A DNA stretch of 64,000 bases. Source: Bacteroides ilei. GTDB taxonomy: Bacteria; Bacteroidota; Bacteroidia; Bacteroidales; Bacteroidaceae. Below the pieces are notes generated by a model. It had not been told where the DNA came from and searched no databases. It saw only the letters and a list, made by a program, of their open reading frames with translations. This document shows, piece by piece, positions 1 to 9,940 of this stretch (positions within the stretch are counted from its first letter, which is position 1; each line of letters begins with the position of its first letter). A program made the translations under genes and the position numbers. The stretch lies in contig NZ_LT635801.1 in the NCBI RefSeq assembly GCF_900128495.1, positions 259,997 to 323,996 on the forward strand, read 5' to 3'.

Positions 1-583
1 GCTTGTTGTCCGGATTCGGTGAGGCGATAGGTAGTCCGTTCAATGTTGTGGTACTGTAACGGTCGCCCAGGCCGCGTACGATAATCTGTCCGGCTGAAGC
101 GATGGATACTCCTGTGATTTTTTTCACTCCCTCTTCTACGTTGGAGAGTCCTTTTGCACTCATTTCCTTTGCTCCTATATTTTCTATGGCTACGCTCGAC
201 TTCTGGCGTTCCATCAGCAAAGCCCGTTCGCCTTCCAGATTCTTCTTGGCTACGACAGTCACTTCATCCAACTGTTGGTTATCGGGTGAAAGGGCAATGA
301 CAAGTTCCTCTTTCTGTTCCGATGTGACTGCAATCCGTTGCGACTTGTAAGAAACGTATTGGATAATCAGGTTACAGCTTTTTCCTTGGAGCTGTTTTAA
401 TTCGAACTTTCCGTCGATGTCAGTGATCGCTCCGATGGTTGTACCTTCTATTTGTACTGTTGCTCCTATCAATGGTTCCTTTGTCGTGTTGTCGATGATC
501 ACGCCTTTTAATGTGAAAGCCTGTACGCTGACGGCTGTGACGACCATTGGAGCCAGTAACATCATTTTTTTCAAATTTACCAT
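1..583 (-). CDS. TonB-dependent receptor, N-terminal part (cut by window edge)
   Basis: The minus strand encodes about 194 residues from an ATG at 583 and runs off the left edge. A hydrophobic signal peptide (about residues 1-22) is followed by a carboxypeptidase-regulatory-like beta-sandwich domain (about 24-105) with the typical LIGATVQIEGT and TDIDGKFEL pattern, then the start of a TonB plug domain ending in RGLGDRYSTTTLNG. This is the family of outer-membrane receptors that import large substrates with energy from TonB. RGLGDRY is typical of stand-alone receptors rather than SusC, and no SusD partner is visible here. The substrate cannot be deduced. The gene diverges from rimP, with 279 nt between the starts. 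Confidence 0.88.
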   Translation of the reverse strand, partial: MVNLKKMMLLAPMVVTAVSVQAFTLKGVIIDNTTKEPLIGATVQIEGTTIGAITDIDGKFELKQLQGKSCNLIIQYVSYKSQRIAVTSEQKEELVIALSPDNQQLDEVTVVAKKNLEGERALLMERQKSSVAIENIGAKEMSAKGLSNVEEGVKKITGVSIASAGQIIVRGLGDRYSTTTLNGLPIASPNPDNK

Positions 584-612
584 TCGTTTGTATTTTACTG
601 ATTTCAACGGTG

Positions 613-620
613 CAAAGATA
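613..620 (-). promoter_or_regulatory. Candidate -7 box for the TonB receptor gene
   Basis: The minus strand reads TATCTTTG, matching the Bacteroides -7 consensus TAnnTTTG, 30 nt before the receptor ATG. No TTTG is present at the expected -33 position, so a regulator may be needed or the match may be chance. Confidence 0.4.
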
Positions 621-764
621 CCTGCTGTCTGTTGCAGGAATATGACGGAAGTTTGATGGACGGTTGACAGATCTGTTACAATTACGCTACAATCGAATAC
701 TCTGTAAATCTATTTGTTATTAATTCAAAATATTTCTGAAAGCACAAAATATTTATGCCGATAT

Positions 765-795
765 TTTGCAGTACATTATATTATTTGTATCTTTG
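765..795 (+). promoter_or_regulatory. Promoter of the rimP-nusA-infB operon
   Basis: TTTG (765-768) and TATCTTTG (788-795) are separated by 19 bp. This is a full match to the Bacteroides housekeeping sigma promoter (-33 TTTG, -7 TAnnTTTG). Transcription would start near 802, giving a leader of about 60 nt before rimP. Confidence 0.75.
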
Positions 796-862
796 CGGGC
801 GAGATGGATGAAAAGGTGAGGGGGCGGTCAAGCTCCTTTTTTTGTTCTTATATAGTTAATGC

Positions 863-1330
863 ATGATAGATAAAAATGTTGTAACCCGGATAGTTGATGA
901 ATGGCTGGAGGGTAAGGATTATTTTCTGGTAGATGTCACAGTTAGTCCGGATGACAAAATTGTAGTTGAAATTGACCATGCCGAAGGAGTATGGATTGAT
1001 GATTGTGTAGAACTGAGCCGGTATATAGAATCTAAATTGAACCGTGAAGAGGAAGATTATGAACTTGAAGTCGGATCGGCCGGCATCGGGCAGCCTTTCA
1101 AGGTACTCAAGCAGTATATGATTCATTTAGGTAAAGACGTAGAAGTACTCGATAACAACGGAAAGAAATGGACCGGGGTGCTGGCCGATGTCAATGACGA
1201 GAACTTTACGGTTACCGTTGAAGTCAAGATCAAGCCGGAAGGGGCTAAACGTCCTAAACTGGTGGAACAAAATGTGACCTTTACGTATGACGAAATAAAA
1301 TACACCAAATATTTAATAAGCTTTAGATAA
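863..1330 (+). CDS. rimP: Ribosome maturation factor RimP
   Basis: This 155-residue protein matches the RimP family, which binds the 30S subunit and helps its assembly in the cytoplasm. The N-terminal alpha/beta domain (about 1-80) carries the family pattern DCVELSRYIESKLN and ends in YELEVGSAGIGQPF. The C-terminal SH3-like barrel (about 85-155) follows. Length is normal. The ATG at 863 follows a good promoter, and nusA begins 2 nt after the stop. The rimP-nusA-infB order is conserved in many bacteria, which supports the assignment. Confidence 0.95.
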   Translation: MIDKNVVTRIVDEWLEGKDYFLVDVTVSPDDKIVVEIDHAEGVWIDDCVELSRYIESKLNREEEDYELEVGSAGIGQPFKVLKQYMIHLGKDVEVLDNNGKKWTGVLADVNDENFTVTVEVKIKPEGAKRPKLVEQNVTFTYDEIKYTKYLISFR

Positions 1331-1332
1331 TT

Positions 1333-2589
1333 ATGGCGAAAAAAGAAGCAACTGTCAGCCTGGTTGACACGTTCTCGGAATTTAAGGACTTGAAGAATAT
1401 TGATCGCACTACTATGGTCAGTGTACTGGAAGAATCTTTCCGTAGTGTGATTGCAAAGATGTTCGGTACAGACGAAAATTATGATGTTATTGTAAATCCG
1501 GACAAGGGTGATTTTGAAATCTGGCGTAACCGGACGGTAGTGGCAGATGATGAACTGACCAATCCGAATATGCAGATCTCGCTGACAGAAGCACGTAAGA
1601 TCGATGCTTCTTATGAGGTAGGCGAAGAAGTGACGGATGAAGTGATTTTCGAGAAGTTCGGCCGCCGGGCTATCCTGAATCTCCGCCAGACATTGGCTTC
1701 CAAGATTCTGGAACTTGAAAAGGACAGTCTGTATAACAAATATATCGACAAGGTGGGTACGGTAGTGGCTGCCGAGGTATATCAGATATGGAAAAAGGAA
1801 ATACTTCTGCTGGATGACGAGGGCAATGAACTGCTGCTTCCGAAGACAGAGCAGATTCCGAGTGATTTCTATCGGAAAGGTGAAACGGTACGTGCGGTAG
1901 TGGCACGTGTCGACAATAAGAATAACAACCCGAAGATTATTTTGAGCCGTACTTCACCTGTATTCCTGCAGCGCCTGTTCGAACAGGAGGTGCCGGAAAT
2001 CAATGACGGTTTGATTACAATCAAGAAAATAGCCAGAATCCCGGGTGAACGCGCCAAGATTGCTGTAGAATCATACGATGACCGTATTGATCCGGTAGGT
2101 GCATGTGTAGGAGTGAAGGGTGCACGTATCCATGGCATAGTACGTGAATTGCGTAATGAAAACATTGATGTTATTAACTATACTTCAAATATCCAACTGT
2201 TCATTCAGCGTGCATTGAGCCCTGCCAAGGTCTCTTCAATCGTAATGCATGAAGATGAAAAGAAGGCCGAAGTTTATCTGAAGCCGGAAGAGGTTTCTCT
2301 GGCTATCGGTAAGGGAGGTATGAATATCAAACTGGCCAGTATGCTGACCGAATATACCATTGATGTATACCGCGAACTGGATGAGTCATCAATGGATGAG
2401 GATATCTACTTGGATGAATTCAAGGATGAGATTGACGAGTGGGTTATCAATGCCATCAAGGGTATCGGTATCGATACTGCGAAGGGCGTTCTGAACGCAC
2501 CTCGTGAGATGTTGATTGAGAAGGCCGATCTGGAAGAGAACACTGTTGATGATGTGTTGAGAATTTTGAAGGCTGAGTTTGAGGAATAA
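1333..2589 (+). CDS. nusA: Transcription termination/antitermination factor NusA
   Basis: This 418-residue cytoplasmic protein binds RNA polymerase and nascent RNA and modulates pausing, termination and antitermination. In order it has the N-terminal polymerase-binding domain (about 1-125), the S1 domain (about 135-205), KH1 with GACVGVKGARI (256-266) and KH2 with AIGKGGMNIKLA (324-335). A short helix-hairpin-helix-like tail (about 365-418) follows. The E. coli-type acidic repeats are absent, as is usual in Bacteroidetes. The ATG is 2 nt after the rimP stop. A strong RNA hairpin follows the gene. Confidence 0.97.
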   Translation: MAKKEATVSLVDTFSEFKDLKNIDRTTMVSVLEESFRSVIAKMFGTDENYDVIVNPDKGDFEIWRNRTVVADDELTNPNMQISLTEARKIDASYEVGEEVTDEVIFEKFGRRAILNLRQTLASKILELEKDSLYNKYIDKVGTVVAAEVYQIWKKEILLLDDEGNELLLPKTEQIPSDFYRKGETVRAVVARVDNKNNNPKIILSRTSPVFLQRLFEQEVPEINDGLITIKKIARIPGERAKIAVESYDDRIDPVGACVGVKGARIHGIVRELRNENIDVINYTSNIQLFIQRALSPAKVSSIVMHEDEKKAEVYLKPEEVSLAIGKGGMNIKLASMLTEYTIDVYRELDESSMDEDIYLDEFKDEIDEWVINAIKGIGIDTAKGVLNAPREMLIEKADLEENTVDDVLRILKAEFEE

Positions 2590-2603
2590 ACCAGAATAGG
2601 CGG

Positions 2604-2638
2604 TCAAAGATTAAAACAGGTGATGTTTTAATCTTTGA
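2604..2638 (+). promoter_or_regulatory. Strong intercistronic hairpin between nusA and infB
   Basis: A perfect 15-bp stem (2604-2618 with 2624-2638) with a GGTGA loop is followed by TTTTAAT. It looks like an intrinsic terminator or attenuator with a short U tract, but it sits inside a conserved operon 61 nt before infB. It is more likely partial termination or an RNA-processing site than a full stop. Confidence 0.65.
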
Positions 2639-2698
2639 TTTTAATATTAGTGATTGGTAATCTTTTCTTGAACTCTATTAAAAAACTTAAAGGAATTT

Positions 2699-5650
2699 AT
2701 GACGATAAGACTGAACAAAGTAACAAGAGATTTGAATGTAGGGATTTCTACCGTGGTTGACTTTTTGCAGAAAAAAGGATATACCATTGAGGCGAACCCG
2801 AATACTAAAATTACGGATGAACAATATGCTGCACTTGTGAAAGAGTTCAGCAAGGATAAGGATTTGAAGATAGAGTCTGAGAAGATTTTCCAGGAACGAC
2901 AGAATAAAGACAGAAACAAGGCTTCTGTTTCTATAGATGATCTTCAGAAAGAAAATTCCAAGTCTGAAGTAATAGAAACGGTAGTACCGGATGATGCTCG
3001 TCCGAAATTCAAGCCGGTAGGCAAGATTGATTTGGACAGTTTAAATAGGAAAAAGGCAAAACCGGTAGTGGTGGAGCCTGTTAAGGAAGAGAAGAAGGAT
3101 GTGGAAGAAACTGCTGCTCAGGTGACACCTGTATCTGTAGCTCCGGCTCCTGAAAAGGTAACGGCTGTGGAGGTGGAAGGAAAAACGGTACAACCGCAAC
3201 CTCAAGTGAATATTAATGAAGAGAAGGAACAGCCGGAACAGAAGGCTGAAGATTTGAAACCAGTGGTGATGGAAAAAGAAAAGGAAACACCGGAAGCACA
3301 GAGTGCTCAGGAAGGTACGGATGACGGAATATTTAAGATTCGTCCGACTGAGTTCAAGTCAAAGATCAATGTAGTAGGTCAGATTGACTTGGCGGCATTG
3401 AACCAGTCTACCCGTCCGAAGAAAAAGTCGAAGGAAGAAAAGCGTAAGGAACGGGAAGAAAAGGATAAGTTGCGTCAAGAACAGCGGAAGCAGATGAAGG
3501 ACGCAATTATTAAGGAAATCAGGAAGACTGATGAAAGAGTGGAAAAATCTTCGAAAGATGATAATGGCAATAACAAGAAAAAACGTAACCGCATCAACAA
3601 GGAACGTGTTGATATCAGTGCAGCCAGCAATATGCCGGTTCGTAATGAAAAGTCAAATAAGGGCGGTAACGTCAATTCTGGCCAGAATATCCAGGGAGGA
3701 GGAAAGCATAATAAGGACCGCTTCAAGAAACCCGTTCCTAAACAGGAAGTGAGCGATGAGGATGTGGCAAAGCAGGTAAAGGAAACTTTAGCCCGTCTGA
3801 CGAATAAGGGAAAGAATAAGGCTGCCAAGTACCGTAAGGAAAAACGTGAGAACATCCAGAATCGTCAGTTGGAACAGGAAGAGCTGGAACAGGAAGAAAG
3901 CAAGGTATTGAAACTTACGGAATTCGTTACTGCAAACGAATTGGCTAATATGATGGATGTGCCTGTAACTCAGGTTATCTCTACATGTATGAGTGTGGGT
4001 ATCATGGTTTCCATCAATCAGCGTCTGGATGCTGAGACCATTAATCTGGTAGCCGAGGAATTCGGATTCAAGACAGAATATGTAAGTGCGGAAGTCGCTC
4101 AGGCAGTTGTTGAGGAGGAAGATGCGGAGGAGGATCTCCAGCCTCGTGCTCCGATTGTTACTGTGATGGGGCATGTAGACCATGGTAAGACTTCGTTGCT
4201 TGACTATATACGTAAAGCGAACGTGATTGCCGGTGAAGCAGGTGGAATTACCCAGCATATCGGTGCGTATAATGTGACGTTGGAAGACGGACGTCATATC
4301 ACGTTCCTCGATACTCCGGGTCATGAGGCGTTTACCGCCATGCGTGCCCGTGGTGCGAAAGTGACCGATGTGGTTATTGTGATTGTAGCTGCCGATGATA
4401 ATGTGATGCCTCAGACTAAAGAGGCCATCAACCATGCGATGGCGGCAAATGTACCTATCGTGTTTGCCATCAATAAGGTGGATAAACCGAACGCCAACCC
4501 TGACAGAATCAAGGAAGAGCTGGCTGCCATGAATTTCCTTGTTGAGGAATGGGGAGGAAAGTACCAGTCTCAGGATATTTCGGCAAAGAAAGGTACCGGT
4601 GTAAAGGAATTGCTTGAAAAGGTATTGCTGGAAGCCGAAATGTTGGATCTGAAAGCCAATCCGAACCGTAAGGCTACAGGTTCTATCATCGAGTCTTCTC
4701 TTGATAAGGGACGTGGATATGTAGCTACAGTACTGGTTTCTAACGGTACTTTACATGTAGGTGATATCGTATTGGCCGGTACTTACTTCGGTAAGGTGAA
4801 GGCCATGTTCAATGAACGTAACCAACGGATGAAGGAAGCCGGTCCGTCCGAACCGGTATTGATTCTGGGACTGAATGGTGCTCCGGCTGCCGGTGATACG
4901 TTCCATGTATTTGAAACCGAGCAGGAGGCCCGTGAAATAGCCAACAAGCGTGAACAGTTGCAGCGTGAGCAGGGCTTGCGTACGCAGAAGATGCTTACAC
5001 TGGATGAAGTGGGCCGTCGTCTGGCTTTGGGTGATTTCCATGAGCTGAATGTAATCGTCAAGGGTGATGTGGACGGTTCTGTCGAGGCTTTGAGCGATTC
5101 ATTGATCAAGCTGTCTACCGAACAGATCCAAGTAAATGTAATCCATAAGGGAGTTGGTCAGATTTCGGAATCGGATGTATCTCTGGCCGCCGCTTCCCAT
5201 GCGATTATTGTAGGTTTCCAGGTACGTCCTTCCAACAGTGCCGCTAAGTTGGCCGAACAGGAAGGTGTGGATATACGTAAGTATTCTATTATTTACGATG
5301 CCATTGAGGAAGTCAAGGCTGCAATGGAAGGAATGTTGGCTCCGACTGTGAAGGAACAGGTTACCGCTACCCTCGAAGTGCGTGAAGTGTTCAACATCAG
5401 CAAGGTGGGTATGGTTGCCGGAGCTATGGTTAAGGCCGGTAAGGTCAAACGTTCCGACAAGGCACGTCTTATCCGTGACGGTATTGTGGTATTTACCGGT
5501 AACATCAATGCCTTGAAACGTTTCAAGGATGATGTGAAGGAAGTAGGAACCAACTTTGAATGTGGTATCAGTCTGACGAACTGTAATGACATCAAGGTAG
5601 GTGACGTTATTGAAACATACGAAGAAGTTGAAGTGAAGCAGACTCTGTAA
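2699..5650 (+). CDS. infB: Translation initiation factor IF-2
   Basis: This 983-residue GTPase brings initiator tRNA to the 30S subunit and promotes subunit joining. The N-terminal IF2_N helix domain (about 1-55) is followed by a long charged low-complexity region (about 60-400) and a second IF2_N-type domain (about 400-465). The G domain contains GHVDHGKT near residue 490, DTPGHEAF and [11 protein letters not shown], and beta-barrel and C-terminal domains complete the protein. The large size comes from the N-terminal extension, common in Bacteroidetes. It follows nusA after a 109-nt gap that contains a hairpin. Confidence 0.97.
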   Translation: MTIRLNKVTRDLNVGISTVVDFLQKKGYTIEANPNTKITDEQYAALVKEFSKDKDLKIESEKIFQERQNKDRNKASVSIDDLQKENSKSEVIETVVPDDARPKFKPVGKIDLDSLNRKKAKPVVVEPVKEEKKDVEETAAQVTPVSVAPAPEKVTAVEVEGKTVQPQPQVNINEEKEQPEQKAEDLKPVVMEKEKETPEAQSAQEGTDDGIFKIRPTEFKSKINVVGQIDLAALNQSTRPKKKSKEEKRKEREEKDKLRQEQRKQMKDAIIKEIRKTDERVEKSSKDDNGNNKKKRNRINKERVDISAASNMPVRNEKSNKGGNVNSGQNIQGGGKHNKDRFKKPVPKQEVSDEDVAKQVKETLARLTNKGKNKAAKYRKEKRENIQNRQLEQEELEQEESKVLKLTEFVTANELANMMDVPVTQVISTCMSVGIMVSINQRLDAETINLVAEEFGFKTEYVSAEVAQAVVEEEDAEEDLQPRAPIVTVMGHVDHGKTSLLDYIRKANVIAGEAGGITQHIGAYNVTLEDGRHITFLDTPGHEAFTAMRARGAKVTDVVIVIVAADDNVMPQTKEAINHAMAANVPIVFAINKVDKPNANPDRIKEELAAMNFLVEEWGGKYQSQDISAKKGTGVKELLEKVLLEAEMLDLKANPNRKATGSIIESSLDKGRGYVATVLVSNGTLHVGDIVLAGTYFGKVKAMFNERNQRMKEAGPSEPVLILGLNGAPAAGDTFHVFETEQEAREIANKREQLQREQGLRTQKMLTLDEVGRRLALGDFHELNVIVKGDVDGSVEALSDSLIKLSTEQIQVNVIHKGVGQISESDVSLAAASHAIIVGFQVRPSNSAAKLAEQEGVDIRKYSIIYDAIEEVKAAMEGMLAPTVKEQVTATLEVREVFNISKVGMVAGAMVKAGKVKRSDKARLIRDGIVVFTGNINALKRFKDDVKEVGTNFECGISLTNCNDIKVGDVIETYEEVEVKQTL

Positions 5651-5680
5651 TCTGACAGGGAAAGCTTGAATACATAAGGG

Positions 5681-5757
5681 ATAGACGCAGGTTACGCTTA
5701 TCTCACTGATTGCTGGTTGGTCGGTAATTTTGTGTGGTCTGTGTGGTCTGCGTCTAT
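5681..5757 (+). repeat. Intergenic inverted repeat with tandem 9-mer
   Basis: ATAGACGCAG (5681-5690) is repeated in inverse as CTGCGTCTAT (5748-5757). Inside, TGTGTGGTC occurs twice in perfect tandem (5731-5739, 5740-5748). It lies between infB and cvpA. It may be an extragenic repeat element or an RNA structure; there is no U tract for a terminator. Confidence 0.5.
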
Positions 5758-5776
5758 TGCATCAAAACGAAAAACG

Positions 5777-6310
5777 ATGACTACCATTGATCTTGTAATT
5801 GTAATAGTACTGGCTGTCGGGGCAATCGTTGGCTTTATGAAGGGATTCATCAGGCAGGTCGTTTCCATGGTGGGACTGATTGCCGGTCTGCTGGTGGCAA
5901 GGGCTCTGTTCGGTGTAGTAGGAGAAAAGCTGGCTGCCGAGGCAGGTATGTCGGTGACGTTCGGACAGATTCTGGCATTTATCCTGATCGGTGTGGTTGT
6001 GCCTGTCGGTCTGTCTGTGGCGGCTTCCATTCTGACGAAAGTGGCCTCGGCCGTGCATCTGAGCTTTTTGAACCGTTGGCTGGGATCGGGCGTCGGACTG
6101 ATCCGGTATGGATTGATGGTTTGTATCGCTATCCACCTGATAGAGTTCATTGATGTGAAAGATTCGTTAATCGAAAAAACAACCAAGCAGGATTCGGTGT
6201 TATATTATCCGATGGAAAGGTTTTCCGACGTGTTCTATCCTGCGTTCAAGGCTGTGGCCAAAGAACTTATTGAAAATACAGATCCGGACGAATCCGGTTA
6301 TGATCTTTGA
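5777..6310 (+). CDS. cvpA: CvpA family membrane protein
   Basis: This 177-residue inner-membrane protein has four hydrophobic segments and the CvpA pattern DLVIVIVLAVGAIVGFMKGF at its start. E. coli CvpA is linked to colicin V production and bile-salt tolerance, but its mechanism is not settled. I start at ATG 5777 because family members begin just before this helix. An upstream TTG at 5717 would add 20 unlikely residues. The gene lies between infB and sufB with only 36 nt before sufB, so it may share a transcript with the suf genes. Confidence 0.85.
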   Translation: MTTIDLVIVIVLAVGAIVGFMKGFIRQVVSMVGLIAGLLVARALFGVVGEKLAAEAGMSVTFGQILAFILIGVVVPVGLSVAASILTKVASAVHLSFLNRWLGSGVGLIRYGLMVCIAIHLIEFIDVKDSLIEKTTKQDSVLYYPMERFSDVFYPAFKAVAKELIENTDPDESGYDL

Positions 6311-6346
6311 TAATATAAATTCTGACAATTCAAACAACAATTTGAT

Positions 6347-7798
6347 ATGCAACTAGAACCCAACAAATATGTGAAGGAACTGACGACGGAGAAGTACAAA
6401 TATGGCTTCACGACCGATGTTCATACAGATATCATTGAAAAGGGACTGAATGAAGATGTAGTGCGGTTGATATCTGCCAAGAAAGGGGAACCGGAATGGT
6501 TGCTTGAGTTCCGACTGAAGGCATACCGCTATTGGTTGACAATGGAGATGCCTACCTGGGCTCATCTGAATATTCCGGAGATTGATTATCAGGCTATCTC
6601 TTACTATGCCGATCCTACCAGAAAGAAGGAAGGACCGAAAAGTATGGAAGAAGTGGATCCTGAACTGTTGAAGACATTCAACAAGCTGGGGATTCCTTTG
6701 GAGGAACAGATGGCGTTGAGTGGCATGGCAGTCGATGCGGTAATGGACTCTGTTTCCGTAAAGACAACCTTTAAAGAAACCCTGATGGAAAAAGGTATTA
6801 TTTTCTGTTCCATCAGCGAAGCTGTCCGGGAACATCCCGATCTGGTGAAGAAATACCTGGGATCGGTTGTGGGTTATCGCGACAATTTCTTTGCGGCGCT
6901 TAATTCGGCTGTATTCAGCGACGGTTCGTTTGTCTATATTCCGAAAGGAGTGCGTTGCCCTATGGAGCTGTCCACTTATTTCCGTATCAATGCGGCCAAT
7001 ACCGGACAGTTTGAGCGTACCCTCATCATTGCCGATGACGACAGTTACGTTTCTTATCTGGAAGGATGTACCGCCCCGATGCGTGATGAAAACCAGTTGC
7101 ATGCCGCAATTGTGGAAATCGTGGTACTGGACCGTGCCGAGGTGAAATACTCAACTGTACAGAACTGGTATCCGGGAGATGCGGAAGGCAAGGGCGGTGT
7201 CTACAATTTCGTGACCAAGCGCGGCAATTGCAAGGGAGTTGACAGCAAGTTGTCGTGGACCCAGGTAGAAACAGGTTCTGCCATTACATGGAAATATCCG
7301 AGCTGTATCCTGTCGGGCGACAATTCGACGGCCGAATTCTATTCGGTTGCTGTGACGAACAATTACCAGCAGGCCGATACCGGAACCAAGATGATTCATC
7401 TGGGGAAGAATACCCGTTCTACCATTGTAAGTAAGGGTATCAGTGCCGGCAAAAGCCAGAATTCTTACCGGGGACTGGTACGTGTGGCCGAAAAGGCTGA
7501 GAACGCCCGCAATTACAGCCAGTGTGATTCATTGCTTTTGGGAAGCCAGTGCGGTGCGCATACGTTCCCGTATATGGATATCCATAACGAAACTGCAGTG
7601 GTGGAACATGAGGCTACCACTTCCAAGATATCTGAAGACCAGATTTTCTACTGCAACCAACGCGGTATCTCTACAGAGGATGCCGTAGGACTGATTGTGA
7701 ACGGTTATGCGAAAGAAGTGTTGAACAAACTGCCGATGGAGTTTGCCGTAGAAGCGCAGAAACTGCTGTCGGTGTCTCTTGAAGGTAGCGTAGGATAA
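6347..7798 (+). CDS. sufB: Fe-S cluster assembly scaffold SufB
   Basis: This 483-residue cytoplasmic protein is the scaffold subunit of the SufBCD complex that builds Fe-S clusters. The right-handed beta-helix core and SufB patterns such as [17 protein letters not shown] and the C-terminal helix after [17 protein letters not shown] are present. Length is normal (E. coli 495). It opens a sufB-sufC-sufD-sufS operon. sufA and sufE are absent, which is common in Bacteroides, where a SufE-like protein is usually encoded elsewhere. Confidence 0.97.
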   Translation: MQLEPNKYVKELTTEKYKYGFTTDVHTDIIEKGLNEDVVRLISAKKGEPEWLLEFRLKAYRYWLTMEMPTWAHLNIPEIDYQAISYYADPTRKKEGPKSMEEVDPELLKTFNKLGIPLEEQMALSGMAVDAVMDSVSVKTTFKETLMEKGIIFCSISEAVREHPDLVKKYLGSVVGYRDNFFAALNSAVFSDGSFVYIPKGVRCPMELSTYFRINAANTGQFERTLIIADDDSYVSYLEGCTAPMRDENQLHAAIVEIVVLDRAEVKYSTVQNWYPGDAEGKGGVYNFVTKRGNCKGVDSKLSWTQVETGSAITWKYPSCILSGDNSTAEFYSVAVTNNYQQADTGTKMIHLGKNTRSTIVSKGISAGKSQNSYRGLVRVAEKAENARNYSQCDSLLLGSQCGAHTFPYMDIHNETAVVEHEATTSKISEDQIFYCNQRGISTEDAVGLIVNGYAKEVLNKLPMEFAVEAQKLLSVSLEGSVG

Positions 7799-7829
7799 TT
7801 TTAGTGAAAAACTTGTTACAACGATTTGT

Positions 7830-8582
7830 ATGTTAGAAATTAAAGATTTGCATGCCACCATTAATGGCAAAGAGATATTGAAAGGAATTAACCTGACTGT
7901 TAAGTCGGGTGAGGTACATGCCATCATGGGACCTAACGGTTCCGGTAAGAGTACATTGAGCAATGTGCTGGTAGGACATCCGGCGTATGAAGTGACTAAG
8001 GGGTCTGTAACATTCGACGGAAAAGATCTGTTGGCAATGAGTCCGGAAGACCGTAGCCATGAAGGACTGTTCCTTTCGTTCCAGTATCCGGTAGAGATTC
8101 CGGGTGTAAGTATGGTAAATTTTATGCGTGCGGCTGTAAACGAACAGCGCAAGTACAAGGGCCTGCCGGCTTTGACGGCCAGTGAATTCCTGAAACTGAT
8201 GCGCCAGAAGCGTGAAATCGTGGAACTGGACAGCAAGTTGGCCAACCGTTCGGTGAATGAAGGTTTTTCGGGTGGTGAAAAGAAAAGAAATGAGATTTTC
8301 CAGATGGCTATGCTCGAGCCTAAGCTGAGCATTCTGGATGAAACGGATTCCGGTCTGGATATTGATGCCCTCCGTATTGTTGCGGAAGGGGTGAACAAGC
8401 TGAAGACTCCGGAAACAAGCTGTATCGTCATTACCCATTACCAGCGTCTGCTGGATTACATCAAGCCGGATGTGGTACATGTATTGTATAAAGGACGCAT
8501 TGTAAAGACTGCCGGACCTGAACTGGCACTCGAATTGGAGGAGAAGGGTTACGACTGGATTAAGAAAGAATTAGGAGAATGA
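7830..8582 (+). CDS. sufC: Fe-S cluster assembly ATPase SufC
   Basis: This 250-residue ABC-type ATPase drives the SufBCD complex. It has Walker [10 protein letters not shown] (about 31-39), the signature [11 protein letters not shown] and Walker [15 protein letters not shown]. The D-E-T-D form of Walker B is typical of SufC. It follows sufB by 31 nt, and its stop overlaps an ATG of sufD (ATGA at 8579-8582), indicating translational coupling. Confidence 0.97.
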   Translation: MLEIKDLHATINGKEILKGINLTVKSGEVHAIMGPNGSGKSTLSNVLVGHPAYEVTKGSVTFDGKDLLAMSPEDRSHEGLFLSFQYPVEIPGVSMVNFMRAAVNEQRKYKGLPALTASEFLKLMRQKREIVELDSKLANRSVNEGFSGGEKKRNEIFQMAMLEPKLSILDETDSGLDIDALRIVAEGVNKLKTPETSCIVITHYQRLLDYIKPDVVHVLYKGRIVKTAGPELALELEEKGYDWIKKELGE

Positions 8583-8584
8583 GC

Positions 8585-9928
8585 ATGAAAGCAGAACAGC
8601 AATATATTGATCTTTTCTCGCAGTATGAGGCGACGATCTGCCAGCATAGCGTGGATGTGCTGAATGCTCCGCGTGCTCAGGCGTTCGCTCATTTTGAGCA
8701 GCTTGGCTTCCCGACCCGTAAGCAGGAAAAGTACAAGTATACCGATGTGAGCAAATATTTTGCTCCCGACTATGGGTTGAACCTTAACCGTCTGGCTATT
8801 CCGGTCAATCCGTATGAAGTATTTAAATGTGATATCCCGAATTTGAGTACATCGCTTTACTTTGTGGTGAACGATGCTTTCTATACAAAGGAACAGCCGA
8901 ATGCGCCTCTGCCTGAAGGGGTGATTTTCGGAAGCCTGAAGGACGTGGCCTGCCAGTATCCAGAGCTGGTGAAGAAATATTATGGGAAGCTGGCCGATAC
9001 TTCTAAGGAAGGTTTGGTGGCTTTCAACACCATGTTTGCACAGGATGGCGTATTTATGTTCGTACCGAAGGGTGTAGTGGTTGAAAAGCCTATCCAGTTG
9101 GTAAACATTCTGCGTGCCGATGTTAATTTTATGGTGAACCGCCGTATCGTGATTGTCCTTGAAGACGGAGCACAGGCCAAACTGCTGGTCTGTGACCATG
9201 CCATGGATAACGTGAATTTCCTTTCTACCCAGGTGGTGGAAGTGTTTGTGGGTGAGAACGCTGTGTTCGACCTTTACGAACTGGAAGAAACCCATAACAG
9301 TACGGTACGTTTCAATAATCTGTATGTCAGACAGGAGGCCAACAGTAATGTCCTGCTGAACGGTATGACTTTGCATAACGGGACTACCCGTAATACGACT
9401 GAGGTGACTTTGAACGGCCGCGGCGCTGAAATCAATTTGTGCGGTATGGCTATAGCCGACAGAGAGGAGCAGGTAGACAACAATACGTTTATTGATCACA
9501 AGGTACCCGACTGTACTAGTAACGAACTTTTCAAATACGTGCTCGAAGATCGGGCTGTAGGAGCTTTTGCCGGTAAGGTGCTGGTTCGTGAGGGTGCCCA
9601 GCATACCAATTCCCAGCAGACAAACCGTAATATCTGTGCTACCCGTGAGGCACGTATGTATACCCAGCCACAACTGGAAATCTATGCCGACGATGTAAAA
9701 TGTTCGCATGGAGCTACGGTGGGACAGTTGGACGAAAATGCCTTGTTTTATATGCAGCAGCGTGGAATCAGTTTGAAGGAGGCTCGCCTGCTGCTGATGT
9801 TCGCGTTTGTGAATGAGGTTATCGACCATATCCGGATGGATGCGTTGAAAGATCGTCTGCATCTGTTGGTAGAAAAACGTTTCCGTGGCGAGCTGAACAA
9901 GTGCCAGGGATGCGCTATCTGTAAGTAA
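8585..9928 (+). CDS. sufD: Fe-S cluster assembly protein SufD
   Basis: This 447-residue paralogue of SufB pairs with it in the SufBC2D complex. The central beta-helix region and the C-terminal ATVGQLDENALFYMQQRGIS motif, which holds the conserved histidine and glycine area, identify it. Two starts are possible: ATG 8579 overlapping the sufC stop, or ATG 8585. I prefer 8585 because AGGAG at 8573-8577 is 7 nt before it and only 1 nt before 8579. The C-terminus ends in a small cysteine cluster (CQGCAIC). Confidence 0.94.
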   Translation: MKAEQQYIDLFSQYEATICQHSVDVLNAPRAQAFAHFEQLGFPTRKQEKYKYTDVSKYFAPDYGLNLNRLAIPVNPYEVFKCDIPNLSTSLYFVVNDAFYTKEQPNAPLPEGVIFGSLKDVACQYPELVKKYYGKLADTSKEGLVAFNTMFAQDGVFMFVPKGVVVEKPIQLVNILRADVNFMVNRRIVIVLEDGAQAKLLVCDHAMDNVNFLSTQVVEVFVGENAVFDLYELEETHNSTVRFNNLYVRQEANSNVLLNGMTLHNGTTRNTTEVTLNGRGAEINLCGMAIADREEQVDNNTFIDHKVPDCTSNELFKYVLEDRAVGAFAGKVLVREGAQHTNSQQTNRNICATREARMYTQPQLEIYADDVKCSHGATVGQLDENALFYMQQRGISLKEARLLLMFAFVNEVIDHIRMDALKDRLHLLVEKRFRGELNKCQGCAICK

Positions 9929-9940
9929 AAATGCAATGAT

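Noticed and set aside
5717..5776. Upstream TTG start for cvpA
   Set aside because: The added residues are not conserved and overlap the intergenic repeat; ATG 5777 sits right before the first helix.
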